From positions 124,001 to 188,000 of the forward strand of contig NZ_RPFW01000004.1 of the NCBI RefSeq assembly GCF_007827045.1: a stretch of 64,000 nt of DNA, written 5' to 3'. Shown here one piece after another: positions 36,001 through 44,413 of this stretch. This DNA comes from Trebonia kvetii. GTDB taxonomy: Bacteria > Actinomycetota > Actinomycetes > Streptosporangiales > Streptosporangiaceae. Below the pieces are notes generated by a model. That model searched no databases, was not told the DNA's origin, and saw nothing but the letters and a program-made list of their open reading frames with translations. Position 1 is the first letter of the stretch. Every line of letters begins with the position of its first letter. The translations under genes and the position numbers were made by a program.

Positions 36001-36154
36001 CACCCCAATCGTCCTGCATTACCAGCTCCCCACTGTCCCGCTGATCACGTTCGCCGCTGCGTTCGTCGTCCTGGTAGTTCTCACCGGCCTGATCGCCGCC
36101 GCGGCCGTGCTGCACGCGGCCGTCCCCACCCGACTTCGCGAGGCGGAGGAATGA
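33053..36154 (+). CDS. FtsX/MacB-type ABC transporter permease
   Basis: A protein of about 1033 residues with the duplicated FtsX layout. The first helix (about 20-42) is followed by a large external domain, then four helices around residues 305-460 with an FtsX core (ESRGSEIALAKLRGLRPWRTAW). A further membrane region and second external domain follow, and the C-terminal helices contain ETAALRVVGVPRGALYGGAMIEQ. The start at ATG 33053 (or 33059) has no good ribosome site and may be leaderless. It overlaps the first ATPase gene by ATGA. It probably exports a peptide or lipid, or acts mechanically on the envelope. Confidence 0.82.
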   Translation: MGMGRSRRRSRLLVRGLWWRRGLSGAVLAVGAVVMGAAVLGPLYARAAGESTLRDELTQAGPATGLEFQDIPYGFELASPVSHFARAESMTLAPGAVRGYPTRIGSIYVETSAHAAAGHSVRVGMVWRAGACAHLIIVSGHCPGGAGQVLVSQRTVNGYYGWRLGGRVSFAAGVTARIVGTYVPRDPQEVFWFGHNYFRASIAVDGPDTVDAVFVDQAESGALPAGAQAKLLWDYPLDPAAIRLDDVPGLRRDVAGLRQYNSEARSCTTSCPGEPVNVLMSTDLGKVLDAAAHQRDLVDRGTLLVTVQLALLAWLVLFEVVSDAVESRGSEIALAKLRGLRPWRTAWFAVGEPLVLLVVAAPIGLGLGWLAARLFSSAVLAPHTPVVLTWPAAAALAGGFAGGVLALIAACYRTLTRSVLAQWRRTTRSPRASRVGLVIDVAVSAAAVAGLVVLLTGSAHRTAVAALLVPGLLVMAVALLGTRLLPLLARTLLRPTRASGRIGLFLAARQVARRPAGLRLAAMLAVAVGLASFGVNGEAVAAGNRDARAQAELGAQRVVAVQFERGVDPVAAIARADPDGRWAMAAATWLPDGGESVVGTVLAVDASRMARLGYPASGGPSSQRIADMIGASTVAPLITTATMMRVVISASGMRGVPPFVQFVLRSPADPFLTVAAGTLRPGTHTYTAKLDCAGGCTLLGLAWNRPNSFGAMTGTLTVQSVGWYQHARWVPVNASLTQPGAWRAGPEFSDSTDTLRATPHGLRDDYQSSSGYGGISYAFAPQPLPVVATSAGVTSGALTPDPPEMVDGFSTVATFTVRQWARVLPVVLDSGLIANLPFVRAVLPGFDAEANWMIWLGPHAPPDAIARLRAAGLTLQHENTTQSRIIQLGRQAPALSLFLLLACAIIGSVVAVGGTAIAITASARRRSHETAALRVVGVPRGALYGGAMIEQVMLLGAAVILGLPAGALAARLALPVIPQFADTTPIVLHYQLPTVPLITFAAAFVVLVVLTGLIAAAAVLHAAVPTRLREAEE

Positions 36155-36849
36155 ACGCACAGCCGGTGCGCTGCCAGCAGCTCCGGCACGTCTACCAGAT
36201 GGACGGCGGGCAGCTGATCGCGCTAGACACCATCGACCTGACCCTCACCCCTGGCAGCAGCAACGCAATCATCGGACCGTCCGGGTCCGGCAAATCCACC
36301 CTGGTCGCCCTCCTTGCCGGGCTGCAGCGGCCCACCTCCGGCCGCGTCTACCTCGGCGAGGAGGAGATCAGCCGGCTGCCCGAGACCGCGCTACTGCGGA
36401 TCCGCGCCGAGCAGGTCGGCGTCGCAATGCAGAACCCGAGTCGCAACCTGCTCCCATACGCCGACGCAGTCGACAACATCCGCTTCGCCCAGCGTGGTCC
36501 GCGCAGCTACCGCCGCCAAACCCAGCTTCCCAACCCCGAACAGCTCCTCGACGAACTTGGGCTGGCCCCGCTGGCCGGCATTCCCGTCGATCGTCTCAGT
36601 GGCGGCGAGCGGCAACGCATCGCCCTCGCCGTCGCCGCGGCCAACCGTCCCGGCGTGTTGATCGCCGACGAACCCACAAGCCAGCTCGACGCCGCCAACC
36701 GCGACCGTGTCGTCGAACTCCTCCGCCACATCAGCACACACCTCGCAGCCACGGTCATCGCCGTCACCCACGACCCACTAGTCGCCGTCGGCCTCGACCG
36801 CACCATCCAGCTGCACGAGGGCCGTATCACCGAAGACACCGCAGCATGA
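36151..36849 (+). CDS. ABC transporter ATPase (first of two)
   Basis: A 232-residue MacB/LolD-type ATPase: Walker A GPSGSGKST (residues 42-50), signature LSGGERQR, Walker B VLIADEPTSQLD and H-loop AVTHD. The start overlaps the permease stop (ATGA) behind GGCGGAGG, and the end overlaps the next ATPase. Two different ATPases for one double-length permease suggests a heterodimeric motor. Confidence 0.9.
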   Translation: MNAQPVRCQQLRHVYQMDGGQLIALDTIDLTLTPGSSNAIIGPSGSGKSTLVALLAGLQRPTSGRVYLGEEEISRLPETALLRIRAEQVGVAMQNPSRNLLPYADAVDNIRFAQRGPRSYRRQTQLPNPEQLLDELGLAPLAGIPVDRLSGGERQRIALAVAAANRPGVLIADEPTSQLDAANRDRVVELLRHISTHLAATVIAVTHDPLVAVGLDRTIQLHEGRITEDTAA

Positions 36850-37538
36850 CCGGACCCCACGCCCGACCCCCGGAGGGCACAGCCCCGGCGCTGGGCTCCC
36901 GGGAGCCACCACTAGGCCCCCTGGTCGCCACCGACGTCTGCTACCACCGCGCCGGGCGCACCCTGCTCGATCACGTCTCGTTCCTGGCGTCTCCCGGCCA
37001 GGTCACCGCCGTCACCGGCCCGTCCGGCAGCGGCAAATCCAGCCTCCTCGCGCTCCTCGGCGGGCTCGAGCGCCCCGACGCGGGCACCGTCCGCCGCCAC
37101 CCACCCACCGCCCGACTCGGGTTCGTCCTGCAGGCCTACGGTCTGGCCAACCTGCTCACCGCCGCGGAAAACATCGAAATCGCGCTCCAACCGCACCTCG
37201 CCGTCGGCAGGCTCACCCGAGCCGACATACGTCGCAACACGGGAGACATGCTCGGGCGCGTCGGACTCAGCCGCAACGCCGACCACCTCGTCGAGGAACT
37301 GTCCGGAGGCCAACAGCAACGCGTCGCCATCGCGCGCGCCCTCATCGCCGAACCCGACATCCTGCTCGCCGACGAATTCGCAGCCGAACTCGACCACACG
37401 GCCAAACAGCAAGCGCTCGAGCTCATCCTCGCCGTCGCACGCCGCGGAGGCATCGTCGTCATCGCCACCCACGACCCCGACATCGCTGAACGCTGCCACC
37501 AGGTCCTCCACCTCACCGACGGCCACCTCCACCCCTAG
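36846..37538 (+). CDS. ABC transporter ATPase (second of two)
   Basis: A 230-residue ATPase of the same class: Walker A GPSGSGKSS (58-66), signature LSGGQQQR, Walker B ILLADEFAAELD and switch histidine IATHD. In Walker B the usual DEPT is DEFA, still with the catalytic glutamate. It is last in the three-gene operon, and the integrase relic begins about 150 bases downstream. Confidence 0.9.
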   Translation: MTGPHARPPEGTAPALGSREPPLGPLVATDVCYHRAGRTLLDHVSFLASPGQVTAVTGPSGSGKSSLLALLGGLERPDAGTVRRHPPTARLGFVLQAYGLANLLTAAENIEIALQPHLAVGRLTRADIRRNTGDMLGRVGLSRNADHLVEELSGGQQQRVAIARALIAEPDILLADEFAAELDHTAKQQALELILAVARRGGIVVIATHDPDIAERCHQVLHLTDGHLHP

Positions 37539-37685
37539 GACGAGCCGTGACAAGCCGTCATCGGGGTCCTGTCTCCCGGGCGCGCCCTCACTTCGCTGCG
37601 GGCGCTCCACCCTGACCTGCGGCTCGTCGCCAGCAAGACCATCGCTAGTCGAGGAAACCGAAACTCCACGACCATCAGCTTCACT

Positions 37686-37963
37686 GCCGCGGGGTGGGGC
37701 CAGATCAAGCTCGACAGGGGAGTGGTTGATGTCTGGCGAAGTGCCAGCAGGTCCGGCGATACCAAGACTCCGAGATCGAAGCGCTCCCTGGTCCTGCCGA
37801 AGCGCGCCATCTCCGCCCTAGAGACGCACAAGGCTATCCAGGATCGCGAGCGCTCGGCGGAAGGCAAGAGCTGGCAAGAACCAACCTGATCTTCTGCCAC
37901 GAGGACGGCTCCATGTAAACGTCCCGTGCCCTCAACTGGCGCTTCAGCAAGATGACCAGGAAG
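37686..37963 (+). pseudogene. Integrase catalytic-domain relic
   Basis: The frame gives WGQIKLDRGVVDVWRSAS, TKTPRSKRSLVLPKRAIS and ALETHKAIQDRERSAEGK, the early catalytic domain of actinobacterial tyrosine recombinases. A one-base shift at about 37880 then gives NLIFCHEDGSM, a TAA, and TSRALNWRFSKMTRK. The R-H-R-Y active-site part that should follow is missing here; a piece of such a C-terminus lies at 31.9 kb. There is no start codon. Confidence 0.72.
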
Positions 37964-38311
37964 ATCAAACTCTGTCTGTTCTTGTCTGCGTCCGAGTGAG
38001 CGGAATCACCGTCGGTCACTAGTTACTGGGGCTCGCGGGGCCGGGAGTGTCGCTGTTGCTTTTGACCGTTCAGCCGAGCGAAAGCTCGGAGTCGTTGCGT
38101 TCCTAGCCTGACTGCGGCCTATGTGGCGGACGACGGTTGGGTGGGCGTCCTTCACGCTTCTGTCCTGTATGCCAGAGGACAGGCTGGCCGTGGCGACAGC
38201 GCCGGCCTCGTCAGTTCACATGCCAGTGCATCAGCACCTGAGCGCGAACGCGGGCCTTGGCGGTCCGCCGTCACCGGGGCCGCCTCGTTGGGCACTCCCT
38301 TGGGGATCGGC

Positions 38312-38485
38312 ATGCTCGATTCTCTGCTCGGTGAGATCATCGCCATCGCCGAAGTCCTGATGGCGATCACGGTGATCGCAGTCGCACTGTTCGGCAGCAA
38401 GATTCTGAGCGAACGCGCTTTTCGCCTCCTTCGCTGGTTCGGCAACCGAGCTGAGCCACCGGCCCCCGAGCTGAAAGCTCGGTGA
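38312..38485 (+). CDS. Small membrane protein (57 residues)
   Basis: It begins MLDSLLGEIIAIAEVLMAIT, with one hydrophobic helix (about 7-30), and ends in the motif SERAFRLLRWFGNRAEPPAPE. I have seen that motif in many small actinobacterial membrane proteins of unknown role. ATG 38312 has GGGGA seven bases upstream. The frame is open further upstream, but that part shows no conservation. A hairpin (CCGAGCT/AGCTCGG, 38466-38482) overlaps the end of the gene. Confidence 0.6.
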   Translation: MLDSLLGEIIAIAEVLMAITVIAVALFGSKILSERAFRLLRWFGNRAEPPAPELKAR

Positions 38486-38867
38486 ACCGAACGGCAAGCC
38501 GGTTTATTACCCGTCCCGAGCAGATTGGTTCGCTTATGAGCTGGAGGACCCTTTTGTTTCGTCCGGCTCACCTAATCAGGGGTAATAACTGAGAAGTTAC
38601 ACCGAAACTTGGCAGTTCCTGCGTACGTAAACCAAAGAGCAGGGTTGCGCATATAAGCTGACATAATCCCCTAGAGCCAATTTCCGCATAATGGCACGAG
38701 TGAATTTAGAAATTCAAGAGGAGAGGGCTTGCGGGAGCGGTTAAGGAGCTGCCAGGGTAAGTGCTGCGGTCTTCATCGCGCTGTGGGAGATCAGCGATTT
38801 ACGCCAAAAGCCGGGATCGGCTGGTCCTGAGGGGTTAGGGGAGTGGCCGCCTCCAGAAGGGATTACC
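38486..38867. other. 382-bp intergenic region, AT-rich for this genome
   Basis: This is the upstream region of the Tat protein/DUF4331 operon. It is markedly richer in A and T than its neighbours around 38560-38730. It contains a perfect 16-bp palindrome, TGAATTT-AG-AAATTCA, at 38701-38716. No ORF with support is present; an RNA leader or regulator sites are possible. Confidence 0.45.
38701..38716. promoter_or_regulatory. Perfect 16-bp AT-rich palindrome
   Basis: TGAATTT and AAATTCA form seven-base arms around AG, about 150 bases before the start of the Tat-signal protein gene. Such an AT-only site is rare by chance in DNA of this base composition. It is a plausible regulator site. Confidence 0.5.
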
Positions 38868-39203
38868 ATGACAGGTTCGAATGGTGCAGGATCGTCGTCA
38901 AGCGACCTCGAGTTGGAGCCGCCAGGACATTCGCGGCGCTCGCTGCTGAAGGGTGCCGCCACGGCCGGTGCAGCGGGCATCGCCATGGCTGCACTGTCCG
39001 GCGCGGCGCTGCCGACTGCCGCCGGCCGCCGCTCAGCCGCGCCTGCCCGCATAGCGGGAGCGGCCCCCGCGGAAGGATCCGAGCAGGTCGTGGTGCATGT
39101 CCGGGACGCCGCCACCGGCGAAATGGATGTGTTCGCCGGCACCACCTGCACGCGCGTGCGTGACACGCAACTGGCGGCGCGCCTGCTCCAGGCCGCCCGC
39201 TGA
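38868..39203 (+). CDS. Small Tat-exported protein
   Basis: A 111-residue protein with a twin-arginine signal (HSRRSLLKGAATAGAAGIAMAALSGAALPTA, about residues 22-52). The 50-residue mature part contains EQVVVHVRDAATGEMDVFAGTTCTRVRDTQLAARLLQAAR. The mature region resembles short proteins seen beside DUF4331 genes. It is followed after 45 bases by a DUF4331 gene. Exported folded; function unknown. Confidence 0.72.
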   Translation: MTGSNGAGSSSSDLELEPPGHSRRSLLKGAATAGAAGIAMAALSGAALPTAAGRRSAAPARIAGAAPAEGSEQVVVHVRDAATGEMDVFAGTTCTRVRDTQLAARLLQAAR

Positions 39204-39248
39204 GCCATCCCGCCGTCCTTCGTCGTTTGAGATTTTTGAGAGGCATTC

Positions 39249-40613
39249 ATGTCATCGCATCGCGAGGCGCCGGAGATATCCAAGGATCCGGTGGCCGACA
39301 GTACCGACGTATACGCATTCGTGAGCCCGGACAAGCCGGACACCGTAACGCTGATCGCCAATTACGTCCCGCTGCAGGGTCCGGCGGGCGGTCCGAACTT
39401 CTTCGAGTTCGGCGACGACGTGCTGTATGAAATCCACATCGACACCCAGGGCCATGCCGAGCCCGATATCAGCTACCAGTTCCGGTTCCAGACTCAGCTG
39501 CCGGACCCCGACACCTTCTTGTACAACACCGCGCCCATCACGTCGCTCACCAGCCCGGCGTGGAACCGCCGGCAGACTTATTCGGTCACCCGAATCGACA
39601 GCAGCGGCTGCCATGAGCTAGGCAACGGGCTGATCTGCCCGCCGTGCAACATCGGCCCGCTGTCCACTCCTCAGTACGCCGCGGCGCTGGCCGAGCCTGC
39701 GGTACACCGGCTGTCAGACGGCAGCACCGTGTTCGCTGGCCAGCGAGCCGAGGGGTTCTACGTCGACCTGGGGTCGATCTTCGATCTTCTGGACCTCCGG
39801 CCCTTCCAGAACCTGCAGGTCTACGCCAAGGCACTCGGATTCAAGGCGGCACCCGGCGTCAACACGCCCAAGTTCCTGAACGTGCACTCGATCGCCCTGC
39901 AGGTTCCCATCTCGCGGGTCACGGCCAAGGGCCGGCCGGTCATCGGCGTGTGGACCACCGCCAGCCGGCAGCGGGTTCGCGTGGACGACGACAGCGGCTG
40001 CCATTTCCGCAGCGGACCCTTCACCCAGGTCTCACGGCTGGGCAACCCGCTGGTCAACGAGGTGATCATCCCACTCGGCAAGAAGGACTTCTGGAACACC
40101 CGCCACCCATCGCATGACAAGCAATTCGCGGCCTACTTCGCGCACCCCGAAGTCGCCGCGCTGCTACCCGCGCTGTACCCGGGGGTCTTCCCGCACCTGG
40201 CCGCGCTGGACGCGGCCAACACGCCGCGCGCCGACATTGAGGCCATCTTGCTGACCGGCATCCCGCAAGGGATCATCGCCGGGTTCACCAACTTCACCGG
40301 CCCGGTCCAGGCCGACTTGCTGCGGCTGAACACTTCCATCCAGCCCGCCGTCAAGCCAAGCATCTTCGGCCTGCTCGGCGGGGACGCGGCCGGGTTCCCG
40401 AACGGGCGGCGGGTCTTCGACGACGTCGTGTCGATCGAGTTGAGGGCGCTGGCCGGCGTCACCGTGCCGCTAGTCGACAAGTCCTTCACTCCCGACGCGG
40501 CGGCCGGGCTGCTGACCGACGGGCTGACGCCCGCCGACCTGGGAACGCCCTACCTGGACGTGTTCCCCTATCTCGGCGTCCCCTACGACGGCTACGACCA
40601 TCCCGCGGCCTGA
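39249..40613 (+). CDS. DUF4331 family protein
   Basis: A 454-residue protein beginning with the family's hallmark MSSHREAPEISKDPVADSTDVYAFVSPDKPDTVTLIANY. Further markers are FFEFGDDVLYEIHIDTQGHAEPDISYQFRF, FAGQRAEGFYVDLGSIFDLL and NPLVNEVIIPLGKKDFWN. DUF4331 proteins are widespread, mostly exported and of unknown function. This one has no signal peptide of its own, so it may stay inside or travel with the Tat protein encoded just upstream. It is middle gene of a three-gene operon. Confidence 0.87.
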   Translation: MSSHREAPEISKDPVADSTDVYAFVSPDKPDTVTLIANYVPLQGPAGGPNFFEFGDDVLYEIHIDTQGHAEPDISYQFRFQTQLPDPDTFLYNTAPITSLTSPAWNRRQTYSVTRIDSSGCHELGNGLICPPCNIGPLSTPQYAAALAEPAVHRLSDGSTVFAGQRAEGFYVDLGSIFDLLDLRPFQNLQVYAKALGFKAAPGVNTPKFLNVHSIALQVPISRVTAKGRPVIGVWTTASRQRVRVDDDSGCHFRSGPFTQVSRLGNPLVNEVIIPLGKKDFWNTRHPSHDKQFAAYFAHPEVAALLPALYPGVFPHLAALDAANTPRADIEAILLTGIPQGIIAGFTNFTGPVQADLLRLNTSIQPAVKPSIFGLLGGDAAGFPNGRRVFDDVVSIELRALAGVTVPLVDKSFTPDAAAGLLTDGLTPADLGTPYLDVFPYLGVPYDGYDHPAA

Positions 40614-40621
40614 CGGCTATC

Positions 40622-40954
40622 GTGCACGAGCATCTTCCCGCCCCGTCCCGCCCCGGCACCGTCGTACTGGAACTGGGGCCTGGCGTGGGCGCCCTGGTCC
40701 TGCACACGCCGCCGCAGCTGGACGGCCGGGAAATCGAGGTCAGCCCCCTCGGCGGCCCAGCCGTGGGGCGGACCCATTCCCTGGTCCGTCCCCGGACGAC
40801 AGGCAGAGGCACGCAGTACGCGGCCGTGTACCCACAGCTCGCGGCCGGAACCTACACGGTATGGGATGACGCGACTACCCCCGTCGCGACCATCACCATC
40901 CAAGGCGGCCAGGTAACCACGGCCCGGTGGCCCGGCTATTCCCCGCCACCCTGA
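40622..40954 (+). CDS. Small hypothetical protein downstream of DUF4331
   Basis: A 110-residue beta-rich protein, GTG 40622 nine bases after the DUF4331 stop. The pattern GTVVLELGPGVGALVLHTPPQLDGREIEVSPLGG...QYAAVYPQLAAGTYTVWDDATTPVATITIQGGQVTTARWPG resembles a transthyretin- or carboxypeptidase-regulatory-like small beta sandwich found in many actinomycetes. Function unknown. Part of the same operon. Confidence 0.7.
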   Translation: MHEHLPAPSRPGTVVLELGPGVGALVLHTPPQLDGREIEVSPLGGPAVGRTHSLVRPRTTGRGTQYAAVYPQLAAGTYTVWDDATTPVATITIQGGQVTTARWPGYSPPP

Positions 40955-41104
40955 TCCCGACCTCCCCAGCCATCAGGCCGCCACCAGCAGCTGACTCTGT
41001 ACCTAACGACCTGACTCAAATTAGTGCGCACCTGCAGGTATGTGGATGTGGTTGATGGCTTGGTGGAGGCGGCAGAATGCGGCTGTGCAGATGATTGCGG
41101 GCGG

Positions 41105-41857
41105 ATGCGGGTGAATGGGGACGGGCTGCGCAGGCTGGCCCTGCCCATGGGCCCTGGTTATCTCGCCTCTGACGTGGATGAGCTGCTCCTTCGCGTTGCC
41201 GATGCGATGGACGCCGGCCGGCCTGTGGGAGGCCTGGTCGCGAACGCCACCCTGCGGCTTCCGGAACAGGTGCCGGTCATCCTCCTCCCGCAACTGCGCC
41301 GCCGGCAACAGCGGCCGCTCACCTATGAAGTGAGGCCCGTGCAATGGCTGCTGGGGCAGCTGCGCCGCTGCGACGACGACCGGGACCGGGCCCGGCTGGA
41401 GAACGACCCGTGGCGCGAACTGCACGCCTGGGACTTTTCCGAGCGCCCTGCGGACGCCGGGCCGGCCGCCGTGTACTCCGCTGCCCAGGCGCGCCCTGCG
41501 CAGCTGGCCCAGGGAGACCGCGACGCGCCCGCCGTCACCGGCCCGGCCCACGGGAACGCGGACGCCTGGCTGGCCTGCGGCGGGCTGCCGGGCACCCGCC
41601 TGCGATGGGTGCGGACGGGAATCTTGCAAAGCGAACTGCGGGCTGAGGGACGGTACGTGTCGGCTTCGGTTCGCGGCCGCGCGCCGTGGACCTCATGGGG
41701 GCAGGCCGGGGTCGTCCGGGTTGGCGGGCGGGCTTCACCTCACAGCGGGTCAGCCAGTCAGCGTGGCCCGGAACTGCCGCGACCTTCGGGGTCGCTTTCC
41801 CGGCCGCGGGTGCCCTGGCTTGGGACCTACTTCAAGCTCGCCAACCAGGGAGGATAG
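41105..41857 (+). CDS. DivIVA-like domain protein
   Basis: A protein of about 250 residues. The start LRRLALPMGPGYLASDVDELLLRVADAMDAGRPVGGLV and the later TYEVRPVQWLLGQLRRCDDDRDRARLENDPWRELHAWDF match an actinobacterial family with two DivIVA-like 'GYxxxxVD' units. The C-terminal 90 residues are Pro/Arg/Ser-rich and unrecognised. The start codon is uncertain (ATG 41105 or GTG 41111), with only a weak ribosome site. Possible role in polar or septal organisation, by family analogy only. Confidence 0.6.
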   Translation: MRVNGDGLRRLALPMGPGYLASDVDELLLRVADAMDAGRPVGGLVANATLRLPEQVPVILLPQLRRRQQRPLTYEVRPVQWLLGQLRRCDDDRDRARLENDPWRELHAWDFSERPADAGPAAVYSAAQARPAQLAQGDRDAPAVTGPAHGNADAWLACGGLPGTRLRWVRTGILQSELRAEGRYVSASVRGRAPWTSWGQAGVVRVGGRASPHSGSASQRGPELPRPSGSLSRPRVPWLGTYFKLANQGG

Positions 41858-42423
41858 CCAGGCCCGAGGACGCCCGGCACGCAGGACCTAGCCTTCACCG
41901 CGCACTCGCCGGGACATCCGGCCAGGCCGCGCCACTTCGCTAGTGCGAGTCTGCCTTCATAGCACCGCAAGCCCGCAGGTCAGCACGATGAGCCAGTCGC
42001 GAACCCCGGATCGTGAGCCAACTCAGGTCTGACAACCTCGACCACGAGCATGGCGCGCTCCATACCGCCGATTCCGGGCTCTGTGGTAGTAACCCAGCAG
42101 AGGGCTCAGGCGGCGCGGATCACCCCGTTATGGCGTACCGGTCGCGCCGGCTGAGCGAGCACGCCGGCGGCGGGGGATCGCATGGTCGGCAAGGTTCAGC
42201 TCGGCATCGATCTTGGTGACACAGATGGCAGGTTGGGACCTTCGGCTCTTGTCACACTCCGCGGAGCAGTTCAGGCTCGGGGCCAGCAGTATAAAGCGGC
42301 TGCTAGCGAGGTGAATGCGCTGAGGCGGCTGCGCAGGCGCTCTCGCTTCCGATGCTGCCGCGCTACTGGTCAACGGTGACGTCAGCGTGGCGAATTCCAT
42401 CTGCGAGATGAGAGGCGAGCGCC
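41858..42423. other. 566-bp region without a supported gene
   Basis: Short ORFs occur on both strands, but none has both a ribosome site and a recognisable protein. Base composition is less biased than in genes, consistent with decayed or non-coding DNA upstream of the SRPBCC operon. Confidence 0.4.
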
Positions 42424-43128
42424 ATGGGGTACGACCGGATCGCGCGGAAGCGAGTTCTGCGAAGTGCTGGTCTCATGCTTGTGGCCTGCGGGTATGTGCG
42501 GCTGGCCCGGCCGCGGATGGCGAGGTGGGGCGCGACTGACGGCGAGGTCGCGGGTGCGATGCCCGGAGACGAGGAGGTTCCCGGGCCGCAGTTCGCGGTC
42601 ACCCGCGCGGTGACCATCGCCGCGCCTGCTGAAGCCGTCTGGCCGTGGATCGTGCAGATCGGCTACCACCGGGCCGGGTGGTACGCATATGACCTGTTCG
42701 ACAACGATGACATCCCGAGCGCGGAGGCGATCTTGCCCGAGTTCCAGCACCTGGAGATCGGGCAGGTGATCGGCGAGGAGGGTTTCGCGGTCCGGGAGCT
42801 CGGACCCGGCCGGCACCTGGTCCTGGCGTTCCAGTACCCGAAGACGCAGTGGGTGGTCAAGCAGGGCGTCTGGCCGAAGTTCGGCCACTGCTCGATGTGC
42901 CTGCAACTCAGGCCGGTGCAGGACGGCGAGCGCACCCGGCTGCTGTATCGGGTTCGCCTCTCCGCGCCTCCGCTGGGCCGCGCCGTCATGGGCGCCTTTT
43001 TCGAGCCGGCTGACTTTATCCAGAGCCGCAAGATGCTGACCGGGATCAAGCGCCGCGCCGAGACGCATTACGCCAGTGCCTTCGCAGCCGAGGCGCATAA
43101 GACGAAGACGGGGGGCATAGCACGATGA
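42424..43128 (+). CDS. SRPBCC-domain protein
   Basis: A 234-residue protein with an N-terminal basic/hydrophobic stretch (residues 8-30) and then an SRPBCC (START/Bet v1-like) domain: TRAVTIAAPAEAVWPWIVQIGYHRAGWYAYDLFDND and a C-terminal helix AVMGAFFEPADFIQSRKMLTGIKRRAE. The domain forms a deep hydrophobic pocket. It overlaps the next SRPBCC gene by ATGA. A paralogue of the same subfamily lies at 44414-45106. Ligand unknown. Confidence 0.8.
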   Translation: MGYDRIARKRVLRSAGLMLVACGYVRLARPRMARWGATDGEVAGAMPGDEEVPGPQFAVTRAVTIAAPAEAVWPWIVQIGYHRAGWYAYDLFDNDDIPSAEAILPEFQHLEIGQVIGEEGFAVRELGPGRHLVLAFQYPKTQWVVKQGVWPKFGHCSMCLQLRPVQDGERTRLLYRVRLSAPPLGRAVMGAFFEPADFIQSRKMLTGIKRRAETHYASAFAAEAHKTKTGGIAR

Positions 43129-43583
43129 GCCCAGTTGTCGTCGAGGCGGAGGTGGACATCAACCGGCCGCCGGAGGAGGTCTTCGACTACTGCAGCGACC
43201 ACATGCACGAGCCGCAGTGGAACCCGATGATGACCCGCATCGAGAAGCTCACCGAAGGGCCGATCGGTGCCGGAACCCGGTATGCGGCCGAGTTTGTCAA
43301 GGGCCCGCCCATGGTCATGGAGTGCACTCGGTATGAGCGCCCCAGTACATGGTCCTTGACCGGCAAGTCACGTGCCCTGACCGCAAGCGGCGGCTGGCGG
43401 GTGCTGCCCACCGCGGACGGCTCCCGCCTGGTCATGCGGGTGGAGATGGAACTGCATGGCCTGCTGAAGCTGGCGGCGCCGCTGGTGCGCCGCCGCGAGC
43501 AGCCGATGTTCCAGCGCGACCTGGACAACATCAAGGCCCGGCTGGAAGAAGCCCACGCGGTGCCGGGAACCGTACCCGAGTAG
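43125..43583 (+). CDS. SRPBCC-domain protein (polyketide cyclase-like)
   Basis: A 152-residue single-domain protein: VVEAEVDINRPPEEVFDYCSDHMHEPQWNPMMTRIEKL at the start, GGWRVLPTADGSRLVMRVEMELHG in the middle strands and MFQRDLDNIKARLEEA as the closing helix. It is coupled to the preceding SRPBCC gene. It differs in subfamily from its neighbour, so this is a functional pair rather than a tandem duplicate. Ligand unknown. Confidence 0.82.
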   Translation: MSPVVVEAEVDINRPPEEVFDYCSDHMHEPQWNPMMTRIEKLTEGPIGAGTRYAAEFVKGPPMVMECTRYERPSTWSLTGKSRALTASGGWRVLPTADGSRLVMRVEMELHGLLKLAAPLVRRREQPMFQRDLDNIKARLEEAHAVPGTVPE

Positions 43584-43596
43584 CAGGAGGAGTGAG

Positions 43597-44075
43597 ATGC
43601 AGCCGATTTAGCAGGCGACGGCCGAGTTTCTGGCGGGCAAGCGGGTCGCCGTCACCGGAGTGTCGCGCAACCCGCAGGGGCACGGCAGCAATGTGGTGTA
43701 CCAGCGGCTGCGGCAGCGCAGCTATGAGGTTTTCGCGGTGAACCCCAGCGCCGACCAGGTCGAGGGCGACCCCTGCTATCACGACCTGACGTCCGTGCCC
43801 GCCGGCGTCGACTGGGTGGTGATCGGAACCAGGCCGCAGGCGGCCGGGCGACCATGCGCGAGTGCGCCGACCTGGGCATCAGGCGTGTCTGGATGCACCG
43901 GGGGCCCGGCGCGGGAAGCGTGTCGCAGCCGGCCGCCGAGTACGGCCGCCAGCACGGCATCACCGTGATCGAGGACGGGTGCCCGTGCATGTTCGGCCCC
44001 ACCGCCGACCCCGGCCACAAGGCGATGCGGTTCATGTTCACCCTGACCGGCAACGTGCCACGGCGCGTGAAATGA
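43597..44075 (+). pseudogene. CoA-binding (YccU-like) protein, broken
   Basis: The Rossmann-type CoA-binding text is clear: FLAGKRVAVTGVSRNPQGHGSNVVYQRL, YEVFAVNPSADQVEGDPCYHDL, and then in another frame MRECADLGIRRVWMHRGPGAGSVS and VIEDGCPCMFGPTADPGHKAMRF. A TAG stands at codon five (43609-43611) after ATG 43597, and a frameshift is needed near 43850. A good GGAGGAG ribosome site remains, so inactivation is recent. It is third in the SRPBCC operon. Confidence 0.82.
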
Positions 44076-44080
44076 CAGGT

Positions 44081-44102
44081 CCCGGCGCGAAGGCGTGCCG
44101 GG
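44081..44102 (+). terminator. Hairpin terminator candidate
   Basis: CCCGGCGCG (44081-44089) pairs with CGTGCCGGG (44094-44102), with one G-T pair, around the loop AAGG. It begins six bases after the stop of the broken CoA-binding gene. There is no T-run. Confidence 0.55.
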
Positions 44103-44413
44103 CGCGCGGCGGCTAGGGCGCCGGTGGCGGTGAGGGCGCCGGCGCTGGCCCGTTCCAGGCCGACTGCGCGGGCGGCGCCAGGTGGTGGAACAGCGGAATA
44201 TCGGGCCGTTCGACACCACAAACCGATCCGGCGGTGAAAGCCGGGCCGAGACTCAGAGCCGCAGGTAATCGCATCCCGCTGCGGATACCCAGCACAGTCG
44301 AACTCGCCGATCGGCCCTGCGCGAACGGGACGTTTGGCACTAGCCGAGGGCACTGGCCGTGATCACGCTGGAACCGCACCCAGAACGGCCCGAGACTCGG
44401 GGAGGTGGCTGTC
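44103..44413. other. 311-bp intergenic region
   Basis: It lies between the hairpin after the CoA-binding pseudogene and the second SRPBCC operon, and holds that operon's promoter. No supported ORF or repeat was seen. Confidence 0.4.
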
